A stretch of 64,000 nucleotides of DNA from an uncultured Dehalococcoidia bacterium (GTDB lineage Bacteria; Chloroflexota; Dehalococcoidia; Lucifugimonadales; JADFKI01): assembly GCA_958295865.1 (NCBI GenBank), contig CATQHF010000003.1, forward strand, positions 248,001-312,000, in the 5' to 3' direction. Below the pieces are notes generated by a model. It made no database searches. It had not been told where the DNA came from and worked only from the letters and a program-made list of their open reading frames with translations. Within the stretch, counting starts at the first letter, position 1, and each line of letters starts with the position of its first letter. A program made the translations under genes and the position numbers. Positions 45,890 through 54,838 of the stretch are shown piece after piece.

Positions 45890-47467
45890 TCAGCCCGCGC
45901 CGCCGGCGATGCCTTCCGGGATGCGGCGCGCGGCTTCTTCGGTGAGCCATTTGCGATCAATCTTGTTCGTGCCCGATACGGGTATCTCGTCCACGAAGAA
46001 TACGCGCCTGGGGTGGGCGTAAGCGGGTCCATTTGCGAAGAAGAACTGCTTCAGCTTGCGCTCATCGGCAGTCTCATCCTTGTGCAGCACGACCCATGCG
46101 ACGGGCGCTTCGCCCTTGACCTGATGCCGCGCCGAAACCACGCACACATCGGCGACGGACGGATGCGTCAGGATGATAGTCTCCACCTCTTTGGGATACA
46201 CATTCTCGCCGCCGCAGTTAATCATGTCGTCCTTGCGCCCCTGAAAGTAGATGTAGCCCTGTTCGTCGGCATACACCAGGTCGCCGGACTTCACGAAGCC
46301 GTCGGGCGTCATCTTCTCCGCCGTAACATCGGGCTGCTTGTAGTAGCCAAGCAGGTTGGGCGGCCCCTTGCTCCAGAGTTCGCCTATCTCGCCCGGCTCG
46401 CAGTCGCGGCTTTCGTCCTCCGCATCCACGACGCGCACCTGCACATCCATGACCGGCAAGCCGCAGCTTCCCAGCTTCTTGATGCCCCAGCGCGGCGTCA
46501 GCACATTCGCGCCCGCCTCCGTCAGCCCGTAGCTCTCCACCAGCTCGCATTTGAAGACGCGCTTGAGCTCGTTCATCAGCTCCTCCGGCACGGGCGCGGA
46601 GCCGCACGACAGAAACTCGATTGAGGTCACATCGTTCGCGCGCAGCGCCTCGCGCTCGGCGAGTATCAGGCTGTACATAGAGGGCGTGCCGGACATGAAG
46701 CTTGGCTTGTACTCGTCGATGGCTTCGATGACAGGCACGGCGTCGAAGCCCGGCAGTATCGCAGTGGAGCCGCCGACATAGAGCATCGGCATTAGGCTGC
46801 CCCAGAGCGCGTTGGCGTGGTAGAGTGGACCCACAATCAACGCCCTGTCGGATTCCACATGCATCATGGAGCGCACATTGGACAGCGCGGTCCACCACTT
46901 GCTGGCATGGCTGAGCAGGCAGCCCTTCGGTCTGCCGGTGGAGCCGGATGTGTACATCATCATCGCCACATCCTCGTCGTTCACGGCGGCTGTCGTAAAG
47001 CCCTCCCGTTCCGCGTCGAGCAATTTGTCGTAGTCCAGCGCGCCGGGCATGCCGCCGCCCACAATCAGCGTGTGCTCGATGTTCGCCGCGCCGCCCCGTA
47101 TCGCCTGCGCCTTGTCGACGAGTTCGTCGTGCGCGATGAGGATGCGCGAGTCGCTGTGCTCGGCGATGTATATCAGGCTGTCGCTGCCGAGCTTGATATT
47201 CACCGGCACCGCGACCGCGCCGAGCCTGATGATGCCGAACAGACTTTCAACATAGCGGTAGTCGTTGGGCATCATGAGCAGCACCTTGTCGCCTCTGCCT
47301 ATGCCGAGCCGACTGAGCGCCGCCGCCAGCCGCTGAGTGCGCGCCTCCAGTTCGGCGTAGGTCAACGCCACATCGCCCTGCCGTATGACCACCTTGTCCG
47401 GGTGGAGCATGACCGGACGCCAGAAGAGTTCGCCGAAGTTTCTTGATGGATGCTTTTCAACGCTCAT
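45890..47467 (-). CDS. AMP-dependent acyl-CoA synthetase/ligase
   Basis: 525 residues, ANL superfamily. Core motifs: MMYTSGSTGRPKGCLLSH (AMP binding), VESYGLTEAGANVL, SGDLVYADEQGYIYFQGRKDD, MINCGGENVYPKEVE and the C-terminal catalytic Lys region SGTNKIDRKWL. Activates a carboxylate to an acyl-CoA; chain length or class cannot be told. ATG shares four bases with the stop of the quinone oxidoreductase gene upstream, so the two are one operon. Confidence 0.9.
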   Translation of the reverse strand: MSVEKHPSRNFGELFWRPVMLHPDKVVIRQGDVALTYAELEARTQRLAAALSRLGIGRGDKVLLMMPNDYRYVESLFGIIRLGAVAVPVNIKLGSDSLIYIAEHSDSRILIAHDELVDKAQAIRGGAANIEHTLIVGGGMPGALDYDKLLDAEREGFTTAAVNDEDVAMMMYTSGSTGRPKGCLLSHASKWWTALSNVRSMMHVESDRALIVGPLYHANALWGSLMPMLYVGGSTAILPGFDAVPVIEAIDEYKPSFMSGTPSMYSLILAEREALRANDVTSIEFLSCGSAPVPEELMNELKRVFKCELVESYGLTEAGANVLTPRWGIKKLGSCGLPVMDVQVRVVDAEDESRDCEPGEIGELWSKGPPNLLGYYKQPDVTAEKMTPDGFVKSGDLVYADEQGYIYFQGRKDDMINCGGENVYPKEVETIILTHPSVADVCVVSARHQVKGEAPVAWVVLHKDETADERKLKQFFFANGPAYAHPRRVFFVDEIPVSGTNKIDRKWLTEEAARRIPEGIAGGAG

Positions 47468-48459
47468 GGTGTAATAATCACCTTTCCAAAGATTTCTCTG
47501 TCTTCCAGCAGGCGGTGTCCCTCCGCGGTCTCCTCCAAGGGCAGCGTCGCGCCTATGACGGGGATGATTTTGCCCTGCCGCACGGCGTCAAGCAGGTCTA
47601 TGAGGTCTTGCCTGCGCCAGCCGTCGGAGCCGCGTATATCCATCTCCTTGCGCCAGATATAGCGGATGTCGGTTGGCGGGTCGAAGCCGGAGGTAGCGCC
47701 GCAGGTGAGGACGCGCCCGCCGTGCTTGAGCGACTTCAAGCCGCGCACCCAGCTGTCGCCGCCGGTATAGTTCACCACCACATCCACGCCCGCGCCGTCC
47801 GTGAGACCGCGCACATAGCGGTGAAACTCCGTATGCTCCACATAGTTCACCAAGTAGTCCGCGCCGAGCCGCTTCAGGCGTTCAAGCTTGTCCGGGCTGC
47901 TTGCGGCGGCGAACACTTCGCAGCCCAGCATCTTGGCAATCTGCACCGCGCCCGTCCCCACGCCGCCGCTCGCGCCCAGAATCAGGACGCTTTCGCCCGC
48001 GCGCAGCTTGCCGCGAGTGATGAGCATGCGCCAGGCTGTGCCGTAAGCGATTGGCAGCGCCGCCGCCTGCTCATAAGTTACATCGTCGGGCAGGGGAATG
48101 GCGTTCTCCGCGCTCACCGCGATGTACTCCGATAAGCCGCCTGTCGTGCTTTCGCCGAGCGCGCCAAGCGTACCGTCGGGCATAGTGATGGCGGGGTCGA
48201 TCAGCAGGCGTTGCCCGACTAGCGCCGACTCCACGCCCTCGCCCAGCGCGGCGACCTCCCCCGCTATGTCGCCGCCGGATATGCGCGGCAGGTCTATCGG
48301 CAAGCCCGGCATGCCGCGCCGCACGAATATATCCAAGTAGTTCAGCCCGACCGCCTTGACGCGCAGCAGGATTTCGCCGCGCGCGGGCGCCGGGTCGGGA
48401 ACTTCCTCCAGGATGAGCTTGTCGCGTCCTCCGTGTTCATGTATGACAACTGCGCGCAT
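47464..48459 (-). CDS. Quinone oxidoreductase-like zinc-less MDR enzyme
   Basis: About 331 residues. MRAVVIHEHGG start, VGLNYLDIFVRRG, ISGGDIAGEVAALGEG, and the NADPH motif LILGASGGVGTGAVQIAKM. No structural-zinc cysteine cluster, as in the quinone-oxidoreductase branch of MDR. ATG 48459 with AGGATTAAC upstream is preferred over 48549. First gene of the operon with the acyl-CoA synthetase; the pair may handle an enoyl or acyl substrate. Confidence 0.88.
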   Translation of the reverse strand: MRAVVIHEHGGRDKLILEEVPDPAPARGEILLRVKAVGLNYLDIFVRRGMPGLPIDLPRISGGDIAGEVAALGEGVESALVGQRLLIDPAITMPDGTLGALGESTTGGLSEYIAVSAENAIPLPDDVTYEQAAALPIAYGTAWRMLITRGKLRAGESVLILGASGGVGTGAVQIAKMLGCEVFAAASSPDKLERLKRLGADYLVNYVEHTEFHRYVRGLTDGAGVDVVVNYTGGDSWVRGLKSLKHGGRVLTCGATSGFDPPTDIRYIWRKEMDIRGSDGWRRQDLIDLLDAVRQGKIIPVIGATLPLEETAEGHRLLEDREIFGKVIITP

Positions 48460-48555
48460 CGGGTTAATCCTGTCAAATAGCGTCACGCGGGTTCTGCCCG
48501 CGATTGTCAGTATAACACCGAAATCTATCGCCTGAAAAATCGCGCCCAACAGGAC

Positions 48556-48837
48556 GAGAAACTTGCATCAGTCCCTTCCCTCTTGATGGGGGAAGGTTCT
48601 TGCCGTGTGCGATTTACATCAATTGTCATTAGTCCCTTCCCCCTTGATGGAGGAAGGTTCTTGCCGTGTGCGATTTACATCAATCGTCATTAGTCCTTTC
48701 CCCCTTGATGGGCGAAGGTTTCCAGCTTGGCGAGCGAGTCGGTCGCGCCAATTGTCCCTTCCCCCTTTGGGGGAAGGTTAGGATGGGGGCGAAATGCTTG
48801 CCCATCGACGGCTAAACTGTACTAATGCAATTTTCTC
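48556..48837. mobile_element. MITE-like element, copy E, with internal expansion
   Basis: Ends GAGAAACTTGCATCAGT and ACTAATGCAATTTTCTC. Inside are two copies of a different block containing TTGCCGTGTGCGATTTACAT plus the usual GGCGAGCGAGTCGGTCGCG block. Flanks ACAGGAC and ATAGGAC match at six of seven positions, like copies D and F. Confidence 0.85.
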
Positions 48838-48869
48838 ATAGGACGGGCGGCGGCGACTCTGGAACACCC

Positions 48870-50630
48870 CTACTCCCGAAAGGGAAACTCCACCTTCCAG
48901 AGTTGTCCCTCGTCAGGGGTGTACTGCCCCGTGCTGATGTTGGCGATGGCGTATTCGGGGAGCGGGACAGTCGCCATGCACTTCCCGCCGAGCATTACGC
49001 CGCGGTTGTGAAAGTCGAAGTCCAGATTGTCGAAGCCGTACCGCCAGCGGGATATGGGCAAGTTGACCTTGCTGGCGGGGATGATGTGCAGGAAGAAGCG
49101 CGCTTCTATGTCGGCGGGGGCGCATGGCTGCTTGGTGTAGCTCATCGTGTTTTCCGCGAGATAGATGTCGAATGTCGAGCGGGCTGTCGGTTCGCCGGAC
49201 ACGATTGACTCGTACAGCGCTTCAAGCGCGCCGCTATTCACCACAATACTCACTTCCCAGCCCGGTATCTCGAAGTAGTTGTACTGTCCGGTATAGATGT
49301 AAGCGATGGCGTATTCCGGGAGTGGAACGCTGCCTAGGCACTTCCCGTCGAACCTCTTCCCATGCCAGTCAAGGTAGAAAATCTGCGTGCCAAACCCATA
49401 TTGCCCTCTGTCGTCCGGGAGTGCGCGCGTGCTGACCGGAGTGATGCGTAGAAAGAACCGCGCCTGCATATCCTTGAGCGTACATTCTTCTTTGTAGTAG
49501 ATGAGCCGGTCGTTTGTCAGATAGATGTCGAAGTCGGCTTGGATTGCCGGTTCGCCGTAAGCGCCTGTCTCTATGGGGCGGTAGGCTGTCTCAATTGTGG
49601 CTGCTTCGTCCCTAGCGCTGAAAAACTGGAGAAGAATCAAACCGATGCTGCCCATTATTACAAGAAGGCACATCGCCAGCAGAGGCGATCTCAGGAATAC
49701 CCTGACAGGGGTGGGGTCCGGTGGCTTGGAAGACGCCGGAGCACTCCCTGAGCGGCTCTTGATGCCGCGCGGCAACGGCAACCGCAGCCGCTTGCCCGCC
49801 GACTTCAGCTCGATGGATACTGCCGCAATCTTGTGCCGCGCCGCTTCCTGAGCCAGCAGAAGCTCGATAGCGTAGAAGAGGCAAGCCGCGCTGAACAGAT
49901 ACTCCCGCATCTCTTGAATTTTGTAAACAAGACCGATGCTAGAAAGACCGATGCTGTGATAGTTTATGTACGAGACGGCTATGAGGAGCGCAAGGCTCGC
50001 GACGGCGGGAATGAACAGGCGGGCTTTTCGGAAAAGCAGCGTGTATATGGCAACGAGCAGCAGCAAGCCCTTCTCAGGGAACGAAATGAAGCTCAGGACA
50101 TCCACAAAGACTGCTGTCTGTCGATAGGACAGCGCCAGCAGAAAGCACAGCGCCAGCAGGATTGAAGGCAAAGGAATCCCGAAGAGCCTGTCTTTTCGGA
50201 AGAAGAAAGCGACGCAGGTTATCAGGCACAGCAGCAGCGCTCCGTTCAGGTAGATTCCGTCAAATACTTGGTAGGCGATATTGTGGACATTGAACTCGTT
50301 CTGCTCGTTCACGCTCATCAGCAAGTCGGGCGTGGCGAAGTTGAATATGCGCTGTCCCCAGCTGATTTCCTCGCCTGCGGCGAACACCATTCCAATACCG
50401 CCGAGGATGTAGAAACAGCGCCGCCACAGACTGCGCTCCGCCGCAGCCGTGAAGAACAGCAGGACGCCCGCCAGCAGGAACAGCGCGGCGGTGAGGTTCT
50501 CCACAGGGGAGTCTTCTTGCGTCAGCGGCAGGTAGTTCCACGGCTGAGCAACTATGAGCCAGCCTGAGAACAGCGTACTCGCGCAGATGCAGAGGTAGCC
50601 GAAGGCGGAAATGCCGCTGCCTAGGCGCAT
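48870..50630 (-). CDS. Nine-helix membrane protein with two repeat domains, N-terminally frameshifted
   Basis: 586 residues from ATG 50630 (MRLGSGISAFGYLCICAS). The membrane domain keeps VFAAGEEISWGQRIFNFATPDL, and two repeat domains follow (49605-49255, 49240-48870). Upstream, ATG 50714 opens the family N-terminus MTPPNTSTLNSLRRAFSAHL but that frame runs into TAG at GEGKCA, about 32 codons on. Relative to the paralogue at 40702, two extra bases lie in AAATGCGCCTAGGC. So this copy is either broken at the N-terminus or read from the internal ATG. Confidence 0.72.
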   Translation of the reverse strand: MRLGSGISAFGYLCICASTLFSGWLIVAQPWNYLPLTQEDSPVENLTAALFLLAGVLLFFTAAAERSLWRRCFYILGGIGMVFAAGEEISWGQRIFNFATPDLLMSVNEQNEFNVHNIAYQVFDGIYLNGALLLCLITCVAFFFRKDRLFGIPLPSILLALCFLLALSYRQTAVFVDVLSFISFPEKGLLLLVAIYTLLFRKARLFIPAVASLALLIAVSYINYHSIGLSSIGLVYKIQEMREYLFSAACLFYAIELLLAQEAARHKIAAVSIELKSAGKRLRLPLPRGIKSRSGSAPASSKPPDPTPVRVFLRSPLLAMCLLVIMGSIGLILLQFFSARDEAATIETAYRPIETGAYGEPAIQADFDIYLTNDRLIYYKEECTLKDMQARFFLRITPVSTRALPDDRGQYGFGTQIFYLDWHGKRFDGKCLGSVPLPEYAIAYIYTGQYNYFEIPGWEVSIVVNSGALEALYESIVSGEPTARSTFDIYLAENTMSYTKQPCAPADIEARFFLHIIPASKVNLPISRWRYGFDNLDFDFHNRGVMLGGKCMATVPLPEYAIANISTGQYTPDEGQLWKVEFPFRE

Positions 50631-50716
50631 TTGCCCTCCCCCGTACTTATGTTCTGCAAGTGCGCGGAGAACGCCCGCCTAAGGCTGTTCAGGGTGGAGG
50701 TGTTCGGTGGGGTCAT
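50620..50716 (-). pseudogene. Out-of-frame 5' end of the two-domain paralogue
   Basis: The family N-terminus MTPPNTSTLNSLRRA is encoded from ATG 50716-50714 to a TAG about 96 bases on. It is out of frame with the membrane domain. See the preceding gene. Confidence 0.65.
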
Positions 50717-50844
50717 GTGTTTTGGAGTGGGGCTGTGCTAATCACGGCTGCGCGCATCGGGGAATGGCGTGCCTGCATCATCTAAAATATCGTTGTCAGT
50801 TTAACACCGAAATCTATCGCCTGAAAAATCGCGCCCAACAGGAC

Positions 50845-51065
50845 GAGAAAATTGCATTAGTCCCTTCCCTCTTGATGGGGGAAGGTTCTTGCCGTGTGCG
50901 ATTTACATCAATCGTCATTAATCCCTTCCCCCTTGATGGGCGAAGGTTTCCAGCCTGGCGAGCGAGCCGGTCGCGCCAATTGTCCCTTCCCCCTTTGGGG
51001 GAAGGTTAGGATGGGGGCGAAATGCTTGCCCATCGACGGCTAAATTGTACTAATGCAATTTTCTC
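50845..51065. mobile_element. MITE-like element, copy F
   Basis: Ends GAGAAAATTGCATTAGT and ACTAATGCAATTTTCTC, with one TTGCCGTGTGCGATTTACAT block and one AGCCTGGCGAGCGAGCCGG block. Flanks ACAGGAC and ATAGGAC. It lies 33 bp beyond the stop of the next gene, as copies D and E do. Confidence 0.85.
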
Positions 51066-51097
51066 ATAGGACGGGCGACGGCAACTCTGGAACACCC

Positions 51098-53371
51098 CTA
51101 CTCACGGAAGGGGAACTCCACCTTCCAGAGTTGCCCCTCGTCAGGGGTGTACTGTCCCGTTGCGATGCGGTCGATGTCGTATTCGGGGAGCCGGACGGTG
51201 GCTATGCACTTCCCGTCGAACATCACACCATGGTCGTCAAAACCGAAGTCCAGATTGTTGAATCCGTATAGCCAGCGGGATATAGGCAGGTCGCCCCTGC
51301 CGGCGGGGACGATGTGCAGGAAGAAGCGCGCTTCTATGTCGGCGGGGGCGCATGGCTGCTTGGCATAGCTCAGCAGGTTCTCCGCAAGATAGATGTCGAA
51401 TGTCGAGCGGACTGTCGGTTCGCCGATGTCGCCGGACACGATTAACTGGTATCTTTCCTCGATGGCTGCATCTTTGGCGTTGCTGCTGGAGGGAAACTCC
51501 ACCTTCCAGATCTGTTTCTCATCGGGGCGATTGTACTGCCCCGTTTTGATGTTGGTGATGTCGTATTCGGGGAGCGGGACAGTCGCTATGCACTTCCCGT
51601 CGGACATCACGCCACGGTCGTCAAAATCGAAGTCGAGGTTGTCAAAGCCGTGCGGCCTGCGGTGGTCGAACAGGTCGCCCTCGTCGGTTGGGGTGATGTG
51701 CAGGAAGAACTGCGCTTCGATGTCGGCGGCGGCGCATGGCTGCTTGGCGTAGCTCAGCAGATTCTCCGCAAGATAGATGTCGAATGTCGAACGGGCTGTC
51801 GGTTCGCCGATGTCGCCGGACACGATTGACTGGTATCTTTCCTCGATGGCGGCATCTTTGGCGTTGCTGCTGGAGGGAAACTCCACCTTCCAGATCTGTT
51901 TCTCATCGGGGCGATTGTACTGCCCCGTTTTGATGTTGGTGATGTCGTATTCGGGGAGCGGGACAGTCGCTATGCACTTCCCGTCGGACATCACGCCACG
52001 GTCGTCAAAATCGAAGTCGAGGTTGTCAAAGCCGTGTGGCCTGCGGTGGTCGAACAGGTCGCCCTCGTCGGTTGGGGTGATGTGCAGGAAGAAGTGCGCT
52101 TCTAAGTCGGCGGGGGCGCAGGACTGCTTGGCGTAGCTCATCAGGTTCTCCGCAAGATAGATGTCGAATGTCGAGCGGGCTGTGGGTTCGCCGATGTCGC
52201 CGGACACGATTGACTGGTATCTTTCCTCAATGACGGCATCTTTGGCGCTGCTGATGGAACGCTCTAAAGGAATCAAGCCGATGCTGCCCACGATTACCAG
52301 AGAGCACACCGCCAGCAGAGGCGATCTCAAGAATGCCCCGACAAGAACAAGCGCGGGTGGCTTGGAATACGCTGCCGGAGCGCTCCCTGATCGGCGTCTG
52401 ATGCCGCGCGGCAACGGCAAGCGCCCGCCCGCCGACCTCAGCCCGCCGGATATGCCTATGGATACTGCCGCCAGTCTGCGCCGCGCCGATTCCTGAGCCA
52501 GCAGCAGCTCGAGAGCGTAGAAGAGGCAGGCAACGCCGAGCAGATATTCCAGCGCCTCATGGATTCCTCCAAGAAGATCGATGTTTCTTCCAAGAAGACC
52601 CATGCTGCGATAGTTTATGTATGAGACGGCTATGATGAGCGCAAGGCTCGCGGCGACAGGAATGAACAGGCGGGCTTTGCGGGAAAGCAGCGCGTAGATG
52701 ATAAAGAGCAGCAGCAAGCCCTTCACCATGAACGAGATGAAGCTCAGGCTTCCCCAAAAGCTTACTGACGGTCGATAGGACAGCATCAGCAGAAAGCACA
52801 GCATCAGCAGGATTGACGGCAAAGGAAACCCGAAGAGCCTGTCTTTTCGGAAGAAGAAAGCGGCAAAGGTTATCGCGCACAGCAGCAGCGTTCCGTACTG
52901 GTAGATTTTTTCAAATCTTCCGCTCAGGATAATGATATTGTGGACATTGAACTCGTCCTGGCGGTTCACGTTTATCAGGAGGTCGGGCGTGGCGAAGTCG
53001 AGTATGCGCTGTCCCCAGCTGATTTCCTCGCCGGCGGCGAACACCATCACGATGCCGCCGAGGACATAGACTCCGCGCCGCCACAGACTGCGCTCTGCCG
53101 CAGCCGTGAAGAACAGCAGGACGCTCGTCAGCATGAACAGCGCGGCGGTAAGATACTCCGCCCAAGAGTCTTCTTGCGTCAGCGCCGCGAAGAGCCGCGG
53201 GGCAATAAGCAGCAGGTAGCTGAAGAACAGCATACTCACTCCGACGCAGAGGTAGGCGAAGGTGGAAACGCCGCCTAGAGTCTCGCACTCCCTCCCCGCG
53301 CTTATGTTCTGCCAGCGCGCGGAGATCCCCCGCCTAAGGCTGTTCAAGGTGGAGGTGTTTGGTGGAGTCAT
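51098..53371 (-). CDS. Nine-helix membrane protein with three two-cysteine repeat domains
   Basis: 757 residues. MTPPNTSTLNSLRRGISARWQNIS start, nine helices with VFAAGEEISWGQRILDFATPDL, then three repeat domains. The first two (52250-51873 and 51866-51489) are nearly identical in protein and DNA, with a 384-bp period, and carry the variant GDLFDHRRPHG; the third (51482-51098) is of the GDLPISRWLYG type also found in the genes at 43610 and 48870. The domain junction linker (SAKDAAIEERYQ) is shared with the other paralogues. The N-terminus has no poly-G tract. Confidence 0.8.
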   Translation of the reverse strand: MTPPNTSTLNSLRRGISARWQNISAGRECETLGGVSTFAYLCVGVSMLFFSYLLLIAPRLFAALTQEDSWAEYLTAALFMLTSVLLFFTAAAERSLWRRGVYVLGGIVMVFAAGEEISWGQRILDFATPDLLINVNRQDEFNVHNIIILSGRFEKIYQYGTLLLCAITFAAFFFRKDRLFGFPLPSILLMLCFLLMLSYRPSVSFWGSLSFISFMVKGLLLLFIIYALLSRKARLFIPVAASLALIIAVSYINYRSMGLLGRNIDLLGGIHEALEYLLGVACLFYALELLLAQESARRRLAAVSIGISGGLRSAGGRLPLPRGIRRRSGSAPAAYSKPPALVLVGAFLRSPLLAVCSLVIVGSIGLIPLERSISSAKDAVIEERYQSIVSGDIGEPTARSTFDIYLAENLMSYAKQSCAPADLEAHFFLHITPTDEGDLFDHRRPHGFDNLDFDFDDRGVMSDGKCIATVPLPEYDITNIKTGQYNRPDEKQIWKVEFPSSSNAKDAAIEERYQSIVSGDIGEPTARSTFDIYLAENLLSYAKQPCAAADIEAQFFLHITPTDEGDLFDHRRPHGFDNLDFDFDDRGVMSDGKCIATVPLPEYDITNIKTGQYNRPDEKQIWKVEFPSSSNAKDAAIEERYQLIVSGDIGEPTVRSTFDIYLAENLLSYAKQPCAPADIEARFFLHIVPAGRGDLPISRWLYGFNNLDFGFDDHGVMFDGKCIATVRLPEYDIDRIATGQYTPDEGQLWKVEFPFRE
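51489..52250 (-). repeat. Tandem direct repeat of 384 bp
   Basis: For example TTTCTCATCGGGGCGATTGT occurs at 51515 and 51899. The two units are almost identical base for base and encode repeat domains 1 and 2 of the gene at 51098-53371. Such a repeat can expand or contract by homologous recombination. Confidence 0.88.
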
Positions 53372-53413
53372 GCTTTTTGGAGTAAAGTTATGCTAGGTTG
53401 TGTGCATATATGC

Positions 53414-53535
53414 GTCATTCCTGCTCGCTCACCCGTCATTCCCGTGAAAACGGGAATCCAGAATCTCGGAATGTAGTCATTTTCGCATATTTTGGCTATC
53501 TCAAAGCGCTGGATTCCTGCTTTCTCAGGAATGAC
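53414..53535. repeat. Paired REP-like palindromes
   Basis: GTCATTCCTGCTCGCTCACC, CCGTCATTCCCGTGAAAACG, and GATTCCTGCTTTCTCAGGAA in one 120 bp stretch in front of the repeat-domain gene. Confidence 0.65.
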
Positions 53536-53591
53536 GAGATGAAAAGTCAAAATGTCAGTACGCCCTAATCGGGATAGCGCGCCCACGCTAT

Positions 53592-54143
53592 CTAAAACAC
53601 CTCAGCGAGGTTGAGCGCGAAGCCGGGCAGCGTGGGGGATGTCAATGTCTGTCCCTCGCCGTAGATGCCCGCGAGTTCGTAGCCGTCCGCGCCCAGCAGC
53701 AGTACCGCGATAGTCTTGGCGTCGGTGTCCACCTGCCAATACTCTTTTGCGCCGTGCTTGGCGTAGAGCGTGCGCTTGACGGTTCTATCGCGTCCGGCAG
53801 TGGAAGGGGACAGTATTTCTATCACGATGTCGGGCGCGCCCCGAATGTTGTCCTCCGTGATAATATGCGCGCGCTCGTTGGAGACGAACATCAAGTCCGG
53901 CTGCACGACATCGGTGTCCGACAAAACAACATCGAACGGAGCGGAATAGACCCGTCCCAAGTCGTTATCCACGACAAAGGTATTGAGCTTAGTTCCGAGC
54001 TGCATATCGGTTCTCTGATGCGCCTCGCGCGGCGATGGTGCCATAATAATCAGCGCTCCGTCTATAAGTTCATACCGCTCGTCGTCGGGCGTGTGCTTGT
54101 AGTCCTCGTATGTGAACTTCAGGTGTGTTCTCTGAGTCGCCAT
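53592..54143 (-). CDS. Uma2-family (DUF820) endonuclease-like protein
   Basis: About 183 residues, PD-(D/E)xK superfamily. Catalytic-type segment QPDLMFVSNERAHIITED, then PDIVIEILSPSTAGRD and YAKHGAKEYWQVD. Start: ATG 54143 (MATQRTHLKF) with GGGAG seven bases upstream. Paralogous to the next gene: ends nearly identical, residues about 33-80 different. Function of Uma2 proteins is unresolved; they are frequent in Cyanobacteria and Chloroflexota. Confidence 0.88.
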   Translation of the reverse strand: MATQRTHLKFTYEDYKHTPDDERYELIDGALIIMAPSPREAHQRTDMQLGTKLNTFVVDNDLGRVYSAPFDVVLSDTDVVQPDLMFVSNERAHIITEDNIRGAPDIVIEILSPSTAGRDRTVKRTLYAKHGAKEYWQVDTDAKTIAVLLLGADGYELAGIYGEGQTLTSPTLPGFALNLAEVF

Positions 54144-54240
54144 GTTCATGCTCCCAAGTTGGGAAAATCTTGTCTGTTGATGTTAGCGCATGTTCGCTTG
54201 GAGTGGGATTGTGTCAATCAGGGTGGCGGGCATGCGTCGT

Positions 54241-54789
54241 CTAAAACACCTCAGCGAGGTCGAGCGCGAAGCCGGGCAGCGTGGGTGATGTCAAAGTCTG
54301 CCCCTCGCCGTATATGCCCACGAGTTCGTAGCCATCCGCGCCCAGCAGCAGTACCGCGATAGTCTTGGCGTCAGTGTCCACCTGCCAATACTCCTTTGCG
54401 CCGTGCTTGGCGTAGAGCGCGCGCTTGACCGTTCTATCGCGTCCGGCGGTGGAAGGGGACAGGATTTCGATAACGATGTCGGGCGCGCCCCGAATGTTGT
54501 CCTCCGTGATGATATGCGCGCGCTCGTTGGAGACGAACATCAAGTCCGGCTGCACTACATCCGTATCCGACAGTGCCACATCCGTGGGAGCGAACAAGAC
54601 CCACCCCAACCCGTTCGCTTCCACAAAGATGAGAAGCCGTGAGCCTAACCTTCCCCCAGCAAGTTGGTGCGCGATGCGCGGCGCGGGCGCCATAATCAAT
54701 TCTCCGTCTATAAGTTCATACCGCTCGTCGTCGGGCGTGTGCTTGTAGTCTTCGTATGTGAACTTCAGGTGCGTCCTCTGAGTCGCCAT
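54241..54789 (-). CDS. Uma2-family (DUF820) endonuclease-like protein, second copy
   Basis: About 182 residues with the same PDLMFVSNERAHIITED and PDIVIEILSPSTAGRD core. The first 31 and the last about 100 residues are nearly identical to the neighbouring copy, whereas about residues 32-78 (APRIAHQLAGGRLGSRLLIF) differ. Tandem duplication followed by exchange of the middle is the simplest reading. ATG 54789 with GGGAG upstream. Confidence 0.88.
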   Translation of the reverse strand: MATQRTHLKFTYEDYKHTPDDERYELIDGELIMAPAPRIAHQLAGGRLGSRLLIFVEANGLGWVLFAPTDVALSDTDVVQPDLMFVSNERAHIITEDNIRGAPDIVIEILSPSTAGRDRTVKRALYAKHGAKEYWQVDTDAKTIAVLLLGADGYELVGIYGEGQTLTSPTLPGFALDLAEVF

Positions 54790-54838
54790 GCCCATGCTCC
54801 CAAGCCGAAAAAATCCTGTCCGTCAATGTTAGCGGCCC

